Source: Mytilus edulis | Taxonomy: Eukaryota; Mollusca; Bivalvia; Mytilida; Mytilidae | DNA length: 64,000 nucleotides | Assembly: GCF_963676685.1 (NCBI RefSeq) | Contig: NC_092345.1 | Location: forward strand, 72,963,960 to 73,027,959 | Direction: 5' to 3' | Shown: positions 53,159 through 64,000 of the stretch, one piece after another | How positions within the stretch are numbered: the stretch's first letter is position 1 | Layout: every line of letters begins with the position of its first letter | Notes under the pieces: model-generated | Seen by the model: only the letters and a program-made list of their open reading frames with translations | Database searches by the model: none | Told to the model about the DNA's origin: nothing | Made by a program: the position numbers and the translations under genes

Positions 53159-53343
53159 TTTGGATTCATTTATTTTCATGGGATGCAATTTTCATGGATT
53201 GCTGAACGCTTGCATATTCAAGGATATTTGAATTTGTATTCCTGATTATCTCTGTATACATAGCCTATTGAAAATATGTGATTTGTGGTTCACCTGTTCC
53301 CAAAAAAATTGGTATCCAACGAATAGTAATGAATACACAGTAA
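53159..53343. mobile_element. Degraded relative of the TACTGTGGATTCATT MITE
   Basis: Shares TTGGATTCATTTATTTTC, GTGGTTCACCTGTTCCC, AAAAAATTGGTA and a GAATACACAGTAA end with the element at 23462-23680. Confidence 0.6.
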
Positions 53344-54256
53344 CTAACTATTAATGTATCAGATGTAGTATTTATAATCACCAGGAAAGGAGGATGATCT
53401 TAAACAAATGTCATGGTAAAGTGATCAAAGATCCAAGTAAAAACCTTATCAACTTATCAATCTTCAGCAAGTGGTATGAGTTCAAAATAGTTTGATTAAA
53501 AGTTTAACACTTTGTATTATAAAACTCAAAACTTGATACTTGGAATTTTTGAACGAATCCTTTAAACTCTTAAACTTTTAACTGGATATTTTGAGCTCTC
53601 AAACTTGGTACACATAATGATTATGAAGGTGTATCCATAACATATTGTGTTGTACCATCATCTGTTTCTAGTTGTTTTAGATGATTTGCATATCCACATG
53701 TTAGGGATTATATAAGGTATCAAATTTACATACTGAATCTACCTTGCCCATATAACCAACTGTTAATCTAAAATATTGTGATCAAATCATATATTATTTA
53801 CACTGCTTCTGTTACTTGTGCTTTGCAGTTGTTATACAATAAATGTATTAACTATTTATAGTTGTTCTTTATTGACACATCAAGTGTATAAGATGGTAGA
53901 GTTGATCAGTATAACAAAACTTGTCAGTGATGTCTATGAACTATTTATGATGGTTGTGTTTCTAAATATGGATTGAAATAATGTTTTCAATGAAATCTTT
54001 CCTATTCATGAACTCGCCTCTAGATGTCTTTTTGTTGTTGGGATGTACATGAACTGTTCCACTACTAATCTGAGATTTTTTTTAGATGTATTTGTATTTA
54101 TCTGATGATTCAGAGGATGTTTTTTGTTGCTGTGTTAGTTACATGTTTGTTTTTAAGATAAGAAATAAGAAGCTGCTGAACCAATGCCTTAGTGGTGAAG
54201 TGAAGGTAGTCACTTAAGAGGATACCCGATGGTATGCAGGGTTGTCAAAATAAATA

Positions 54257-54426
54257 AATAAAATACCGCTGGATTGACAACAACACTTTAGTGAACTGCA
54301 AGTTTATTGTGCCTACTAGATCGACGTCTTCAGGACATATTTTATATAATTTACAATAATTGAAACTAGTCAGCACAATAAATTTGCAGTTCACTAAAGT
54401 GTTGTTGTCAATCCAGCGGTATTTTA
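54257..54426. mobile_element. Foldback MITE (hairpin), 170 bp
   Basis: Arms of about 53 bp (54257-54312 and 54372-54426) are near-perfect inverted repeats: AATACCGCTGGATTGACAAC on the left and GTTGTCAATCCAGCGGTATT on the right, with a ~60-bp centre. Confidence 0.9.
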
Positions 54427-54789
54427 TATATTTGTTTTTAGTTCATTATTATGTACATAAATAAGGCTGTTAGTTTTCTCATTTGCATTGTTTTGTGTCT
54501 GTCATATGGGGGCCTTTTATAAAAGACTATGCAGTATGGGCTTTGACCATTCAATGACCTATAGTTATTAATTTCTGTGTCATTTGGTCACTTGTGGAGA
54601 TTTGTCTCATTAGCCATCTTTTATGTCAAGCCTGCTTGTTGTTGCAAAAAACTCAACATGGAGATAGTGATCTGGGGCTGGCGGCAGTGTCAGATTACTT
54701 CTTAAAAGCTTTATATTTTAGAAGGTGGAAGACCTGGAAGCTTCATACTTTGTATATAGATGCCTTATGTTAAGAAGTTTAAATCTATC

Positions 54790-55500
54790 ACATGTCCATT
54801 GTCCTTGGCCTCATCTTCATGGTTCAGGGACTACTTGGAAAAAGAAAAAAAAAATTATATTGTTAATTTCTCTCTTACTATGAGTAAAGGACAACTATTT
54901 TTGGTATGTGCGTACCTTGCAAGGTCCTCATGCCTGTCAGACAGTTTTCAATTGACCTTGACCTCATTTCATGGATCAGTGAACAAGGTAAAGTTTTGGT
55001 GGTCAAGTCCATATCTCAGAAACTATAAGCAATAGTTCTAGTATATTTGGTGTACCCAGTATGGAAGGATTGCAAGAAGTATATTTCCAACTGGCAGGTG
55101 TCATCTGACCTTGACCTCATTTTCATGGTTCACTGGTTATAGTTAAGTTTTTGTGTTTTGATCTGTTTTTTCTGATACTGTATAAATAAGACTACTATAT
55201 TTGGCGTATGGAAGGATTGTTAGGTATACATGTCCAACTGGCAGGTGTCATCTGACCTTGACCTCATTCTCATGGTTCAGTAGTTATAGTTAAGTTTTTG
55301 TGTTTTGATCTGTTTTTTCTGATACTGTATGCAATATTTGGTATGAGGAAATATTTCATGATATACATGTCAGTCTGGCAGGTTTTATTTGACCATGATC
55401 TCATGTTCACAGTTCATTGCTCAGAGTTTAGTTTATGTGTTTCAGTCTGTTTTTCTTAAACTATAAGCAATAGGTCAACTATATTAATATGGAAGGATTG
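54790..55500 (+). repeat. Dispersed repeat with ~140-bp internal units
   Basis: CATCTGACCTTGACCTCATT, CATGGTTCA and GTTAAGTTTTTGTGTTTTGA recur at about 55090, 55245 and, weaker, 54945 and 55385. No coding evidence. Confidence 0.75.
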
Positions 55501-55544
55501 TAAGCTGTACATGTCTGCCTGACATGGTTCATTGATCATCTTAT

Positions 55545-57180
55545 TCAGATGTGGTTTAGAAGGTACAATGAGGATCATCCTATTCTGATGTTGTTTCGGA
55601 GGTACAATAAGGATCAGAGCATTTGAATGTTGTTAAGGAGGTACAAAAGGATCAGAGCATTCAGATGTTGTTTAGGATTTACAATAAGGATCTTAGCCTT
55701 CAGATGTGGTTTAGAATGTACAATAAGGATCATTCTATTCTGATGTGGTTTCGGAGGTACAATAAGGATCATTCTATTCTGATATAGTTTAGGAGGTCCA
55801 ATAAGGATCTTAACATTCTGATGTGGTTTAGAAGGTACTGAACAATAAGGATCATCCTATTCTGATGTGGTTTAGGAGGTACAATAAGGATCTTAGCATT
55901 CGGATGTGGTTTAGGAGGCACAATAAGGATCATTCTATTCTGATGTTGTTTAGGAGGTACAATAATGATCATTCTATTCTGATGTGGTTTAGGAGGTACA
56001 ATAAGGATAATCCTATTGTGATGTGGTTTAGGTGGTACAATAAGGATCATCCTATTCCATGTATTCTGATGTGGTTTAGGAGGTACAATAAGGATAATCC
56101 TATTGTGATGTAGTTTAGTAGGTACAATAAGGATCATTCTATTCTGATGTGGTTTAGGAGGTACAATAAGGATCATCCTATTCTGATGTGGTTTATACGG
56201 TACAATAAGGATCATCCTACTGTGATATTGTTTAGGAGGTACAATAAGGATCACTCTAATCTGATGTGGTTTAGGAGGTACAATAAGGATCATCCTATTG
56301 TGATGTGGTTTAGGAGGTACAATAAGGATCATCCTATTGTGATGTGGTTTAGGAGGTACAATAACGATCATCCTATTCTGATGCGGTTTAGGAGGTACAA
56401 TAAGGATCATCCTATTGTGATGTGGTTTAGGTGGTACAATAAGGATCATCCTATTCTGATGCGGTTTAGGAGGTACAATAAGGATCATCTTATTGTGATG
56501 TTGTTTAGGTGGTTCAATAAGGATCATCCTATTCCATGTATTCTGATGTGGTTTAGGAGGTACAATAAGGATCATCCTATTGTGATGCGGTTTAGGAGGT
56601 ACTGAACAATAAGGATCATCCTATTCTGATGTGGTTTAGGAGGTACAATAAGGATCTTAGCATTCGGATGTGGTTTAGGAGGTACAATAAGGATCATTCT
56701 ATTCTGATGTGGTTTAGGAGGTACAATAAGGATAATCCTATTGTGATGGTGTTTAGGAGGAACAATAAGGATCATCCTATTGTGATGTGGTTTAGGAGGT
56801 ACAATAAGGATCATCCTATTCTGGTGTGGTTCAGGTACAATAAGGATCATCCTATTGTGATGTGGTTTAGGAGGTACAATAAGGATAATCCTATTGTGAT
56901 GTGGTTTAGTAGGTACAATAAGGATCATATTATTGTGATGTGGTTTAGGAGGTACAATAAGGATCATCCTATTGTGATGTGGTTTAGGAGGAACAATAAG
57001 TATCATTCTATTGTGATGTGGTTTAGGAGGTACAATAAGGATCATTCTATTCTGATGTGGTTTAGGAGGTACAATAAGGATCATCCTATTGTGATGTGGT
57101 TTAGGAGGTACAATAAGGATCATCCTATTGTGATGGGGTTTAGGAGGAACACTAAGGATAATACTATTTTAATGTGGTTC
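55545..57180. repeat. 39-bp minisatellite, about 42 copies, open on both strands
   Basis: Unit contains GTGGTTTAGGAGGTACAATA and AGGATCATCCTATT. 39 is a multiple of 3 and the unit has no stop in one frame per strand, giving 13-aa repeats (MWFRRYNKDHPIV on plus, MILIVPPKPHHNR on minus). Longer segments are themselves duplicated: a block with GGTACTGAACAATAAGGATC then CTTAGCATTCGG occurs at about 55834 and 56597. Intergenic. Confidence 0.95.
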
Positions 57181-57434
57181 TTATGGACAAATTGACAGAT
57201 AGAAACACATTATTGTTATTATATCCTGGGGACAACAATAAAGGTAAGATAAGTCTATTATGAACTACATAACGCTTTGTCTTAATGTTCTGATGACACA
57301 ATGTATAACTTTTTAAACAGATATTTTAAGTTTTTTATTCTTTTAATTCAAATATAAATTAACCAGTGTTACTACAAATACACATGTAATTACATGTTTT
57401 TCATTTATTCACAAAAATCATGTCTAACTTATAG

Positions 57435-57657
57435 TTATACTGGCATGTTGCCATAATTTGTACCAAGATCCTTTTTAGGTGGGCTTCTAAAATCTTGTAA
57501 CCCTGGAATTTTCTCAGGTAGTACTTCCTCATTCAACTTCGGCATTTCTCTTTTAGTGTGATGAATTCTAGCACGAGAAAAATAACCTATAGGTGGCCTT
57601 TCCATATTCATTTTTTCTTTCATGCACTGGTCAAAAGGGGCTTGTGGTTTTCTACAC
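57435..57657 (-). CDS. NDUFA8: NDUFA8 last exon
   Basis: 223 nt, acceptor TTACAG, ending TAA. Starts by completing an Arg codon, then CRKPQAPFDQCMKEK, the second half of the second CX9C helix pair. Confidence 0.9.
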
Positions 57658-60600
57658 CTGTAAAATAAAGTAATGATGAAATTTAATCAATTTAACAAAA
57701 TGAAAAAAATGTCCATATCTCACATGTCTCACAGCATATCATTACATCTACCTTTTCAAAAGTCATTTTAAATTGTGAACACAAAACTATAAAGGTATTC
57801 ATTATTAATTTTATTGGTACATGAACATGGTTTTTACATGTCCTGTTCGTCTTATTATCTGTATGAGGGATCAACTATAAGTTTAATTATAATAAATTGA
57901 ATAGTTCATTTATATAAAGTGCCACATGTGGAGAGGTATTTGTTTACCCTTCGAGAGCAACTGATTCCAGCCCCAGTTTTTAGTTGGGTTAATGTTGCTC
58001 ATTCTTTAGCTTTTTATGTTGTGTTTTGTATACTGTTGTTTGTCTTTTTTTTTGTGATTGCATTTTCAATTTATCTTGGTCTTATAAGTTTGAATGTCCC
58101 TATAGGCAACATCAACTGATGTAAAGGTACACCTACAGATCAGTAACAGGAGGGGGTCAGTGTTTAACATCTCCTTGGTATGTAGTGGTCAATAATTGAT
58201 CCAAATTCGATCATCCTGATACCTGATATCAAATTATGGCAGAACAGAAACACAAATCAAAAATTTTATTTACAAATGAGCAACAATGAAGTCTGATTAA
58301 AACTAGCCCCCACTATCCACTTGGGTTTGTAGTCAAACAAACGAAAGTGATAGTTGGGGTATTAATCAGACTGACAACAATGTAGAAACAAGCAATATTG
58401 ACTAATGAAATCAGAGACAAAAGTAGGGCAAAAGTAAAGTTCAAAAGTAAAATAATTCTGTAATTCCCATTGTGCTTTTAAGACTTTTAAGTAAATCATT
58501 CCTATGTACAATGTAAATACTGATTATGAACTAGAGTGGAATCTAATGATTTCTGTTGGCTGTATAATGCAAAAATTAACTGCTGAACTGCCTGTTGTTC
58601 ATGCGGAGAGTGCTGCATTATTAAAAGTGTGTGTTCCCATTGTCAAATTTACAAGAAATATTATTAACCTCTGAACTAAGTAAACCTGAAACTGTTATCT
58701 TGTGCTATGTACATGTTTTCTCATCATAGTATTACCATGATTACCGCATGCCCCTTTTCACCCAGAAAAACAATTTATAATCACAACGAGTCTTTTTTTT
58801 AAATTCTATTGCAATTTTTTCATAGATCCTAGCTATAGACTTTGAAAATTGCTTATACTATTACAGTTTTTACTACAAGTATACCGATATATATCCATAC
58901 TGGAACCGCTCCTGTCCACACAGTCATGGTACACATTGAATTCCTCTTGACAGTTCTTCTTCAGATTTCTATAAAATTCCCATCCACACCTTGTTACTTC
59001 CTTCCCTTCATTTATACATTTTCTTGGATCTTTCTCCTCTGAAACACACAGCATAAACTCCTGAAATGTAAACAAAAAATCAAAAATAAATTAATTCATC
59101 AAATACAAGAGGTCTTCTAATCAACAGCAAAATCATACTGTTTAACAAATATTATTTTGGTCTAGCTGCTTTGGAGATATATATAAGCAAGCCTTAAAAT
59201 AAAATATTGTTTGTTTCCCAAATCCCGACCAATACTGCAAAAATGGTGCTACTCATAAAATTTTATTGTCAAAACTAAGTCAAATATTATTTTATTCATT
59301 TTGGATTTTCAGGCTTACCAAATTGTTCGATAATTATGTTCAAGCTTTTTGGAAAATAAAATTATTTTCCTACCTACCCCTGGCTTGGCAGGGTTGGGGA
59401 TTGGGGTACAAACAATATATTAATTTAGGTCCAAAAAACTCCAAAATTTATATTTCAGAGGCAATACATATACGTTCATTGGGATTTGCTAACCTTGGTA
59501 TATTGTAGGAATAGAAATGATATGATACAACATTACAAGTCTATAAAGCGTTGCAGCAGCATGGTATAGATGATATCAACTGGATGAGCCTATTTACTTT
59601 AGAACCATCTAATAATACTAGAAGTTGTGCCTTAAACTTTTTTTTAAATAGTGTAAGACGACACACAGACTAAATACTTTTTCAATTAGAGTAGTGGATA
59701 AGTGGAATAACCTGTCAGATTTAACTGTGATGGCAAAGACTTTGAATAATTTTAATTTTTAAGTCCGTGTTAAATGTAGAAAATTGGAACCTGTATAAAT
59801 TTATATATGTTCATGTTAATTGTTAGCTCACCTAAATAATTTTTTATAATATGATAAGTATAATAAAGGATGAAGTCCTTTATTACGGTAGAAAAATCAA
59901 TTAAAACTAGAGGCTCTAAAGAGCCTGTGTCGCTCACCTTGGTCTATGTGAATATTAAACAAAGGAAGCAGATTGAAAATTGACTACCAACACAAAAACA
60001 GGTTGTCCAATTCATCTGAAAATTTCAGGGCAGATAGATCTTCACCTGATTAACAATTTTACTTCATGTCAGATTTTCTCTAAATTATTTGGTTTTTGAG
60101 TTATAAGCCAAAAACTGCATTTTACCCCTATGTTCTATTTATAGCCATGGCGGTCATCTTGGTTAGTTGGCGGGGTCACCGGACACAATTTTTAAACTAG
60201 ATACCCCAATGATGATTGTGGCCAAGTTTCAAATAATTTGGCCCAGCAGTTTCAGAGGAGAAGATTTTAGTAAAAGATATATAAAATTTACGAAAAATGG
60301 TTAAAAATTGACTTTAAAGGGCAATAACTCCTAAAGACGTCAACTGACCATTTTGGTCATGCTGACTTATTTGTAAATCTGACCTTGCTGAACATTATTG
60401 CTGTTTACAGTTTACCTATATCTATAATAATATTCAATATAATAACCAAAAACAGCAAAATTTCCTTAAAATTACCAATTCAGGGGCCGCAACCCAAAAA
60501 CAGGTTGTCCAATTCATCTGAAAATTTCAGGGCAGATAGATCTTCACCTGATTAACAATTTTACCCATGTCAGATTTGCTCTAAATGCTTTGGTTTTTGA

Positions 60601-63600
60601 GTTATAAGCCAAAAACTGCATTTTACCCCTATGTTCTATTTATAGCCATGGCGGTCATCTCGGTTAGTTGGCGGGGTCACCGGACACAATTTTTAAACTA
60701 GATACCCCAATGATGATTGTGGCCAAGTTTCAAATAATTTGGCCCAGCAGTTTCAGAGGAGAAGATTTTTCTAAAAGATTACTAAGATTTACGAAAAATG
60801 GTTAAAAATTGACTATAAAGGGCAATAACTCCTAAAGTGGTCAACTGATCATTTTGGTCATGTTGACTTATTTGTAGATCTTACTTTGCTGAACATTATT
60901 GCCTTTTACAGTTTATCTCTATCTGAAATAATATTCAAGATAATAACCAAAAACAACAAAATTTCCTTAAAATTACCAATTCAGGGGCAGCAACCTAACA
61001 ACGGAATGTCAGATTCATCTGAAAATTTCAGGGCAGATAGATCTTAACCTGATTAACAATATTACCCCATGTCAGATTTGCCCTAAATGCTTTGGTTTTT
61101 GAGTTATAAGCCAAAAACTGCATTTTACCCCTATGTTCTATTTATAGCCATGGCGGCCATCTTGGTTAGTTGGCGGGGTCACCGGACACAATTTTTAAAC
61201 TAGATACCCCAATGATGATTGTGGCCAAGTTTGGTTAAATTTGGCCTAGTAGTTTCAGAGGAGAAGATTTTTGTAAAAGTTAACGCCGGACGCAGGACGA
61301 CGACGGACGACGACGACGACGGACGCCGGACGCCAAGTGATGAGAAAAGCTCACTTGGCCCTGTGGGCCAGGTGAGCTAAAAAAGTTAAAAAATCGGGAA
61401 AATTTCGCGCAAAATTTCATTCTTCTAATGAACTCAAAATCGTTAACTTTTTTGTTTTCAGACTTTTTTAAATTCCCGCATTTGTGTAGAAATCTACTTC
61501 CTTTTTCCAGTCTCTTTGTCAGGAGACTTTGAGTAAAATATGTATTTATCAGTCTTGTAAAATATAAGAAGAAACACAATACCAATTTCATTTTTAATAA
61601 TTCTTTGATATGAAAAAACATTACCTGATGATAGCGTTTCTTTGTTTACATTGAATATGATGTCATAACATAAATAACGTCACCTAACAACAGAACCAAA
61701 ATCAGAAACGTAACAACATTTCCGAGTCTTTTTTAACCATTTAGAAGTTAAAATATGATTGAATTGAAAACAAATATTCATACTTCATCCCCTTTCACAG
61801 GTAATGCCTGTCTCATATTATTATTATGCGATTAATATGAGGCAGGCATTACCTGTGAATGGGGACAAAGTCTGTATGAATTTTTTTTTGTAACTTAAAT
61901 ATTTGTTAAAAAAAGAAACAGAAATACCGTAACGTTTCCGATTTTGGTTCTGTTGTTAGGGATTTTACTTGTGATGTTAATTAAGTTATGACGTCACAGT
62001 CAATGTAAACAAAGAAACACAATGCATCAGATAACGTTAATTCATATCAAAGACAAAACATTATTAAAAATGAAATATTGGTATTGTGTTCCTTGAGTTC
62101 CTATATTTTACTGTACTCAAAGTCTCAGGACAACGAGACTGGAAAAAGGAAGAAAATTTCTACATTCTGCCCAAATGCAGAAATTAAAAAAGGAACAAAA
62201 AACATTTTTCCCGATTTTGAGTTCATTAGTACAATGAAAATTTAAATTTTTTTATTGATTTTTCTACTGGGGTCTCACTAATTAGCGACAAGAAGCGACA
62301 AGAAGAATAATTTTAGCGACAAGCGTCAAGAAAACTATTAAGTGACAAAAAATCTTCTTTTTTTTTTATTAATACATATAGAGAAATATGTATTTGAATT
62401 AATTTTAAGATACGGGCAGAAATAATAAATTGATTATTTTTTTATAATATTAAAAGATGAAGAAATTAAACAGTTGTGAGGAAAACTAGAGGCTCTCAAG
62501 AGCCTGTATTGCTCACCTGACTTTACTTTGGTTTTTAAATTCATATAAAAAAAGGTAAAAATTTGGCCACAAAGTAACAACACTTGGCCAGCACCCCAAA
62601 AGAAACATTCATGCTATGTTTGGTTTCATTCAATTCAGTGGTTCTCTAAAAGAAGTCATTTGTATGCATTTCCCATAGGGTCCTATGTTTCACTAAGTCC
62701 CCCGCTGGGGACCATCTATTTGTAAGGAAGAAAGGGATTGTGTAGGTTAATGCTATGATGCTATGATTTAGTCTTTTCCCATATTATTTTCTTATTTTTA
62801 AATATTTGTAGTAGGTGTTTAGATTAACATCTCATGTTTTGCTCCTACAAAAAAAATATTTAAATAATCTCGGAAGATTTGGAAAGGTGTAAAAGATGAA
62901 GGGTAACATAAACAACTTCACAAAATGTGTAAAACGATGAAGGACAACCTTTTGCATATTTTCAAAATTTCGAAAAAGGTGAAAGGTGATATTTAAAATC
63001 TTTTTTAAACAACAAAAGTTAAAAGACGACATTTGTTTACCTTTTGTATGTTTGTAACATCAAAAGTAGCAAGTTGACATTATTGCAATGACAAAAGATG
63101 AAATACCACCTTTTGTTCTACGAAAGGTAAAAAAATGTAGACTTCCAAATGGATCACCTTTTGTGCACATTTTGGCTCCTGAAAAATATGATCAAAAGTT
63201 TCGTTTTCCTGTAGTGCCCTAAGTTAATAACAGTACACACAATGTGGAACATCAAATGAGATTAATATTTATTTGAAATAAGTAAAAAAAATAAAAAAAT
63301 TCTTGTCACTAAATAGTTTCTTGTCGCTAAAATCATTCTTCTTGCCGCTTCTTGTTGCTAAAATTATTCTTCTAGTCGCTTCTTGTCGCTAATTAGTGAG
63401 ACCGTTCTACTATAATAGGGGACTTCGTCCCCATATTACAGTATTATGCAGGTTGGGAACAAACCCCCTGTATGGTGATTATACCTGTATAGAGGGATAA
63501 TCCTTCTTTAGAGGGATAAAATTTTTGATTGCACTGGATTTAAAGCAAATTAGGGCAGAATTGCATTTTCTAGTTATATTGGCTATAATCTCTAGCATTA

Positions 63601-63820
63601 TATGCATCAACATATGCACTTTACTAAAAATTGGGATAACCAGTTTTCTGCTAAAGTGACAAAACTTGCAATCTATTGTATACCTACATGTATCTGAACA
63701 CCTGATCAACAACAAAAGGAATAGTTGACCTTAAATTTCATGTTAAATCTAACAATAGAAGTTCTGTTCAGTGAGGCATAAGTGAGTAGAATTTACCTGA
63801 TCATCACAGCTTTCAATCAT
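57435..63820 (-). CDS. NDUFA8: NADH dehydrogenase [ubiquinone] 1 alpha subcomplex subunit 8
   Basis: Accessory subunit of complex I on the intermembrane-space side, with twin CHCH (CX9C) domains. Two exons are secure: 59060-58885 and 57657-57435. Joined, they read EFMLCVSEEKDPRKC, WEFYRNLKKNCQEEF, CVDRSGS, IYRCRKPQAPFDQC, matching human EFMLC-EEKDPR-C, DFFR-IK-HC and CRKQQAKFDEC; phase across the junction is exact. The C-terminal tail is longer and not obviously conserved (ends NYGNMPV). The first exon at 63820-63797 is tentative: it would give a short N-terminus and C-x7-C instead of C-x9-C, so the true 5' exon(s) may lie beyond the window. Confidence 0.75.
57658..58884 (-). other. NDUFA8 intron
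   Basis: No gene or clear mobile element recognised. Confidence 0.5.
58885..59060 (-). CDS. NDUFA8: NDUFA8 internal exon
   Basis: 176 nt, acceptor TTTCAG, donor GTATAC. Contains the cysteine pattern of the first CHCH domain and the start of the second, from EFMLC to SSMDIYR. Confidence 0.93.
59907..61384 (-). mobile_element. CACTTGGCG/GAGCCTCTAG element, reversed copy
   Basis: Reverse orientation of 19026-20792: begins CTAGAGGCTCTAAAGAGCCT and ends GCCAGGTGAGCT, with three internal ~510-bp units and a GACGACGACGG run near 61285-61330. Nested in the foldback element. Confidence 0.85.
62271..63403. mobile_element. TIR element, GGTCTCACTAATTAGCGAC ends, 1.13 kb
   Basis: Inverted ends GGTCTCACTAATTAGCGACA and TGTCGCTAATTAGTGAGACC, inside longer terminal regions rich in GCGACAAGAAG units. 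Flanks TTCTACTGG and TTCTACTAT suggest a 7-9-bp target duplication. No transposase. Sits in the right arm of the foldback element. Confidence 0.85.
62486..62720 (-). repeat. Partial CACTTGGCG/GAGCCTCTAG-type repeat end
   Basis: Begins CTAGAGGCTCTCAAGAGCCT and GCTCACCTGA as at 59907, but the rest differs; right boundary uncertain. Nested in the 1.13-kb TIR element. Confidence 0.6.
63797..63820 (-). CDS. NDUFA8: Tentative NDUFA8 first exon
   Basis: ATG in good context (TTCACCATGA), 8 codons MIESCDDQ, donor GTAAAT, phase 0 as needed. CDDQ-EFMLC resembles human CDKPNK-EFMLC but is two residues short. Could be chance. Confidence 0.35.
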
Positions 63821-63886
63821 GGTGAACAATAGATTTTATATTTAGTCAGATAATTATAAACATCAAACTGAGCATGTGCATATTAT

Positions 63887-64000
63887 GGGGACGAAGTCCC
63901 CTATAATACAGTAGAAAATTTTTTAAAAAATCGGGAAAATTCCCAAATTTTTCATTGTACTAATGAACTCAAAATCGTTCAATTTATTTTTGTCGCGTTT
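63887..64000 (+). mobile_element. Left end of a second foldback-family element, cut by window edge
   Basis: Has the terminal hairpin GGGGACGAAGTCCCC, then CAGTAGAAAA, AAATCGGGAAAATTC and TAATGAACTCAAAATCGTT, as in the arm starting at 61385. Confidence 0.8.

Larger units (their letters stand above)
59869..63437. mobile_element. Foldback element carrying two later insertions
   Basis: Ends carry a hairpin (AAAGGATGAAGTCCTTT at 59874-59890; GGGGACTTCGTCCCC at 63418-63432). Arms of about 440 bp, about 61385-61828 and 61829-62268, are imperfect inverted repeats sharing AAATCGGGAAAA, TAATGAACTCAAAATCG, CAAAGTCTC, AATACCAATTTCATTTTTAA and AACAACAGAACCAAAATC with their complements. Centre near 61828 with GGTAATGCCTG ... 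CAGGCATTACC. Interrupted at 59907-61384 and 62271-63403. Confidence 0.8.

Noticed and set aside
55769-57195. Long repetitive ORFs on both strands as genes
   Set aside because: They arise from a 39-bp stop-free unit; they have no start context, splice signals or homology.
61640-61680. Possible NDUFA8 leader exon (TGT AAA CAA AGA AAC on minus)
   Set aside because: Lies in a foldback repeat arm, lacks a donor at the right place, and its mirror copy occurs in the other arm.
1-64000. tRNA, rRNA or other structured RNA genes
   Set aside because: None recognised by eye on either strand; a covariance search was not possible.

Overview
This is nuclear DNA from an AT-rich invertebrate genome with short exons, long introns and dense transposon and minisatellite content. 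The protein matches and the style of the dispersed repeats suggest a bivalve mollusc, probably a mussel. That assignment is inferred from recognition, not from a search.

Three conserved host genes were assembled exon by exon from splice sites and reading phase. (1) On the minus strand, 6707 to 1935, a three-exon HIG1-domain mitochondrial protein of 133 aa. (2) On the plus strand, 7188 to 49986, a 23-exon STK11IP (LKB1-interacting protein 1) gene. All 22 junctions are phase compatible and the joined CDS is 4371 nt, coding for 1456 aa. It has an N-terminal leucine-rich-repeat region, a zinc ribbon split over two exons, a long Ser/Asn/Asp-rich exon and conserved C-terminal domains. (3) On the minus strand near the right edge, NDUFA8, a complex I subunit, with two secure exons (58885-59060 and 57435-57657) and one tentative 24-nt first exon (63797-63820). 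HIG1 and STK11IP start codons are divergent and 480 bp apart, which suggests a shared promoter region.

The most unusual part is intron 16 of STK11IP (29028-42623). A mollusc repeat there is interrupted by an apparently intact L1/Tx1-like LINE (29893-40393) with a 14-bp target-site duplication, an ORF1 and an uninterrupted 1263-codon ORF2. Between ORF1 and ORF2 of that LINE sits a second element of 4869 bp (31197-36065), flanked by a 4-bp duplication (AACT). It has two apparently identical 451-bp direct terminal repeats, each bounded by its own 20-bp inverted repeats. It encodes a Mutator-like DDE transposase (667 aa) and, convergently, a His-Cys-box endonuclease of the I-PpoI type (154 aa). 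LTR-like direct repeats, a Mutator-type transposase and a homing-endonuclease-type nuclease in one unit is the best candidate here for an undescribed system.

Other notable structure: two separate tandem amplifications in STK11IP that copy an exon end together with its 5' splice site (exons 9 and 13); minisatellites open on both strands (39-bp unit at 55.5-57.2 kb, 105-bp unit at 26.2-26.9 kb); a layered nest of a foldback element with two later insertions (59.9-63.4 kb); several MITEs; and a dispersed repeat family ending in a hairpin plus CTAG. No tRNA, rRNA, CRISPR or prokaryotic features were seen.
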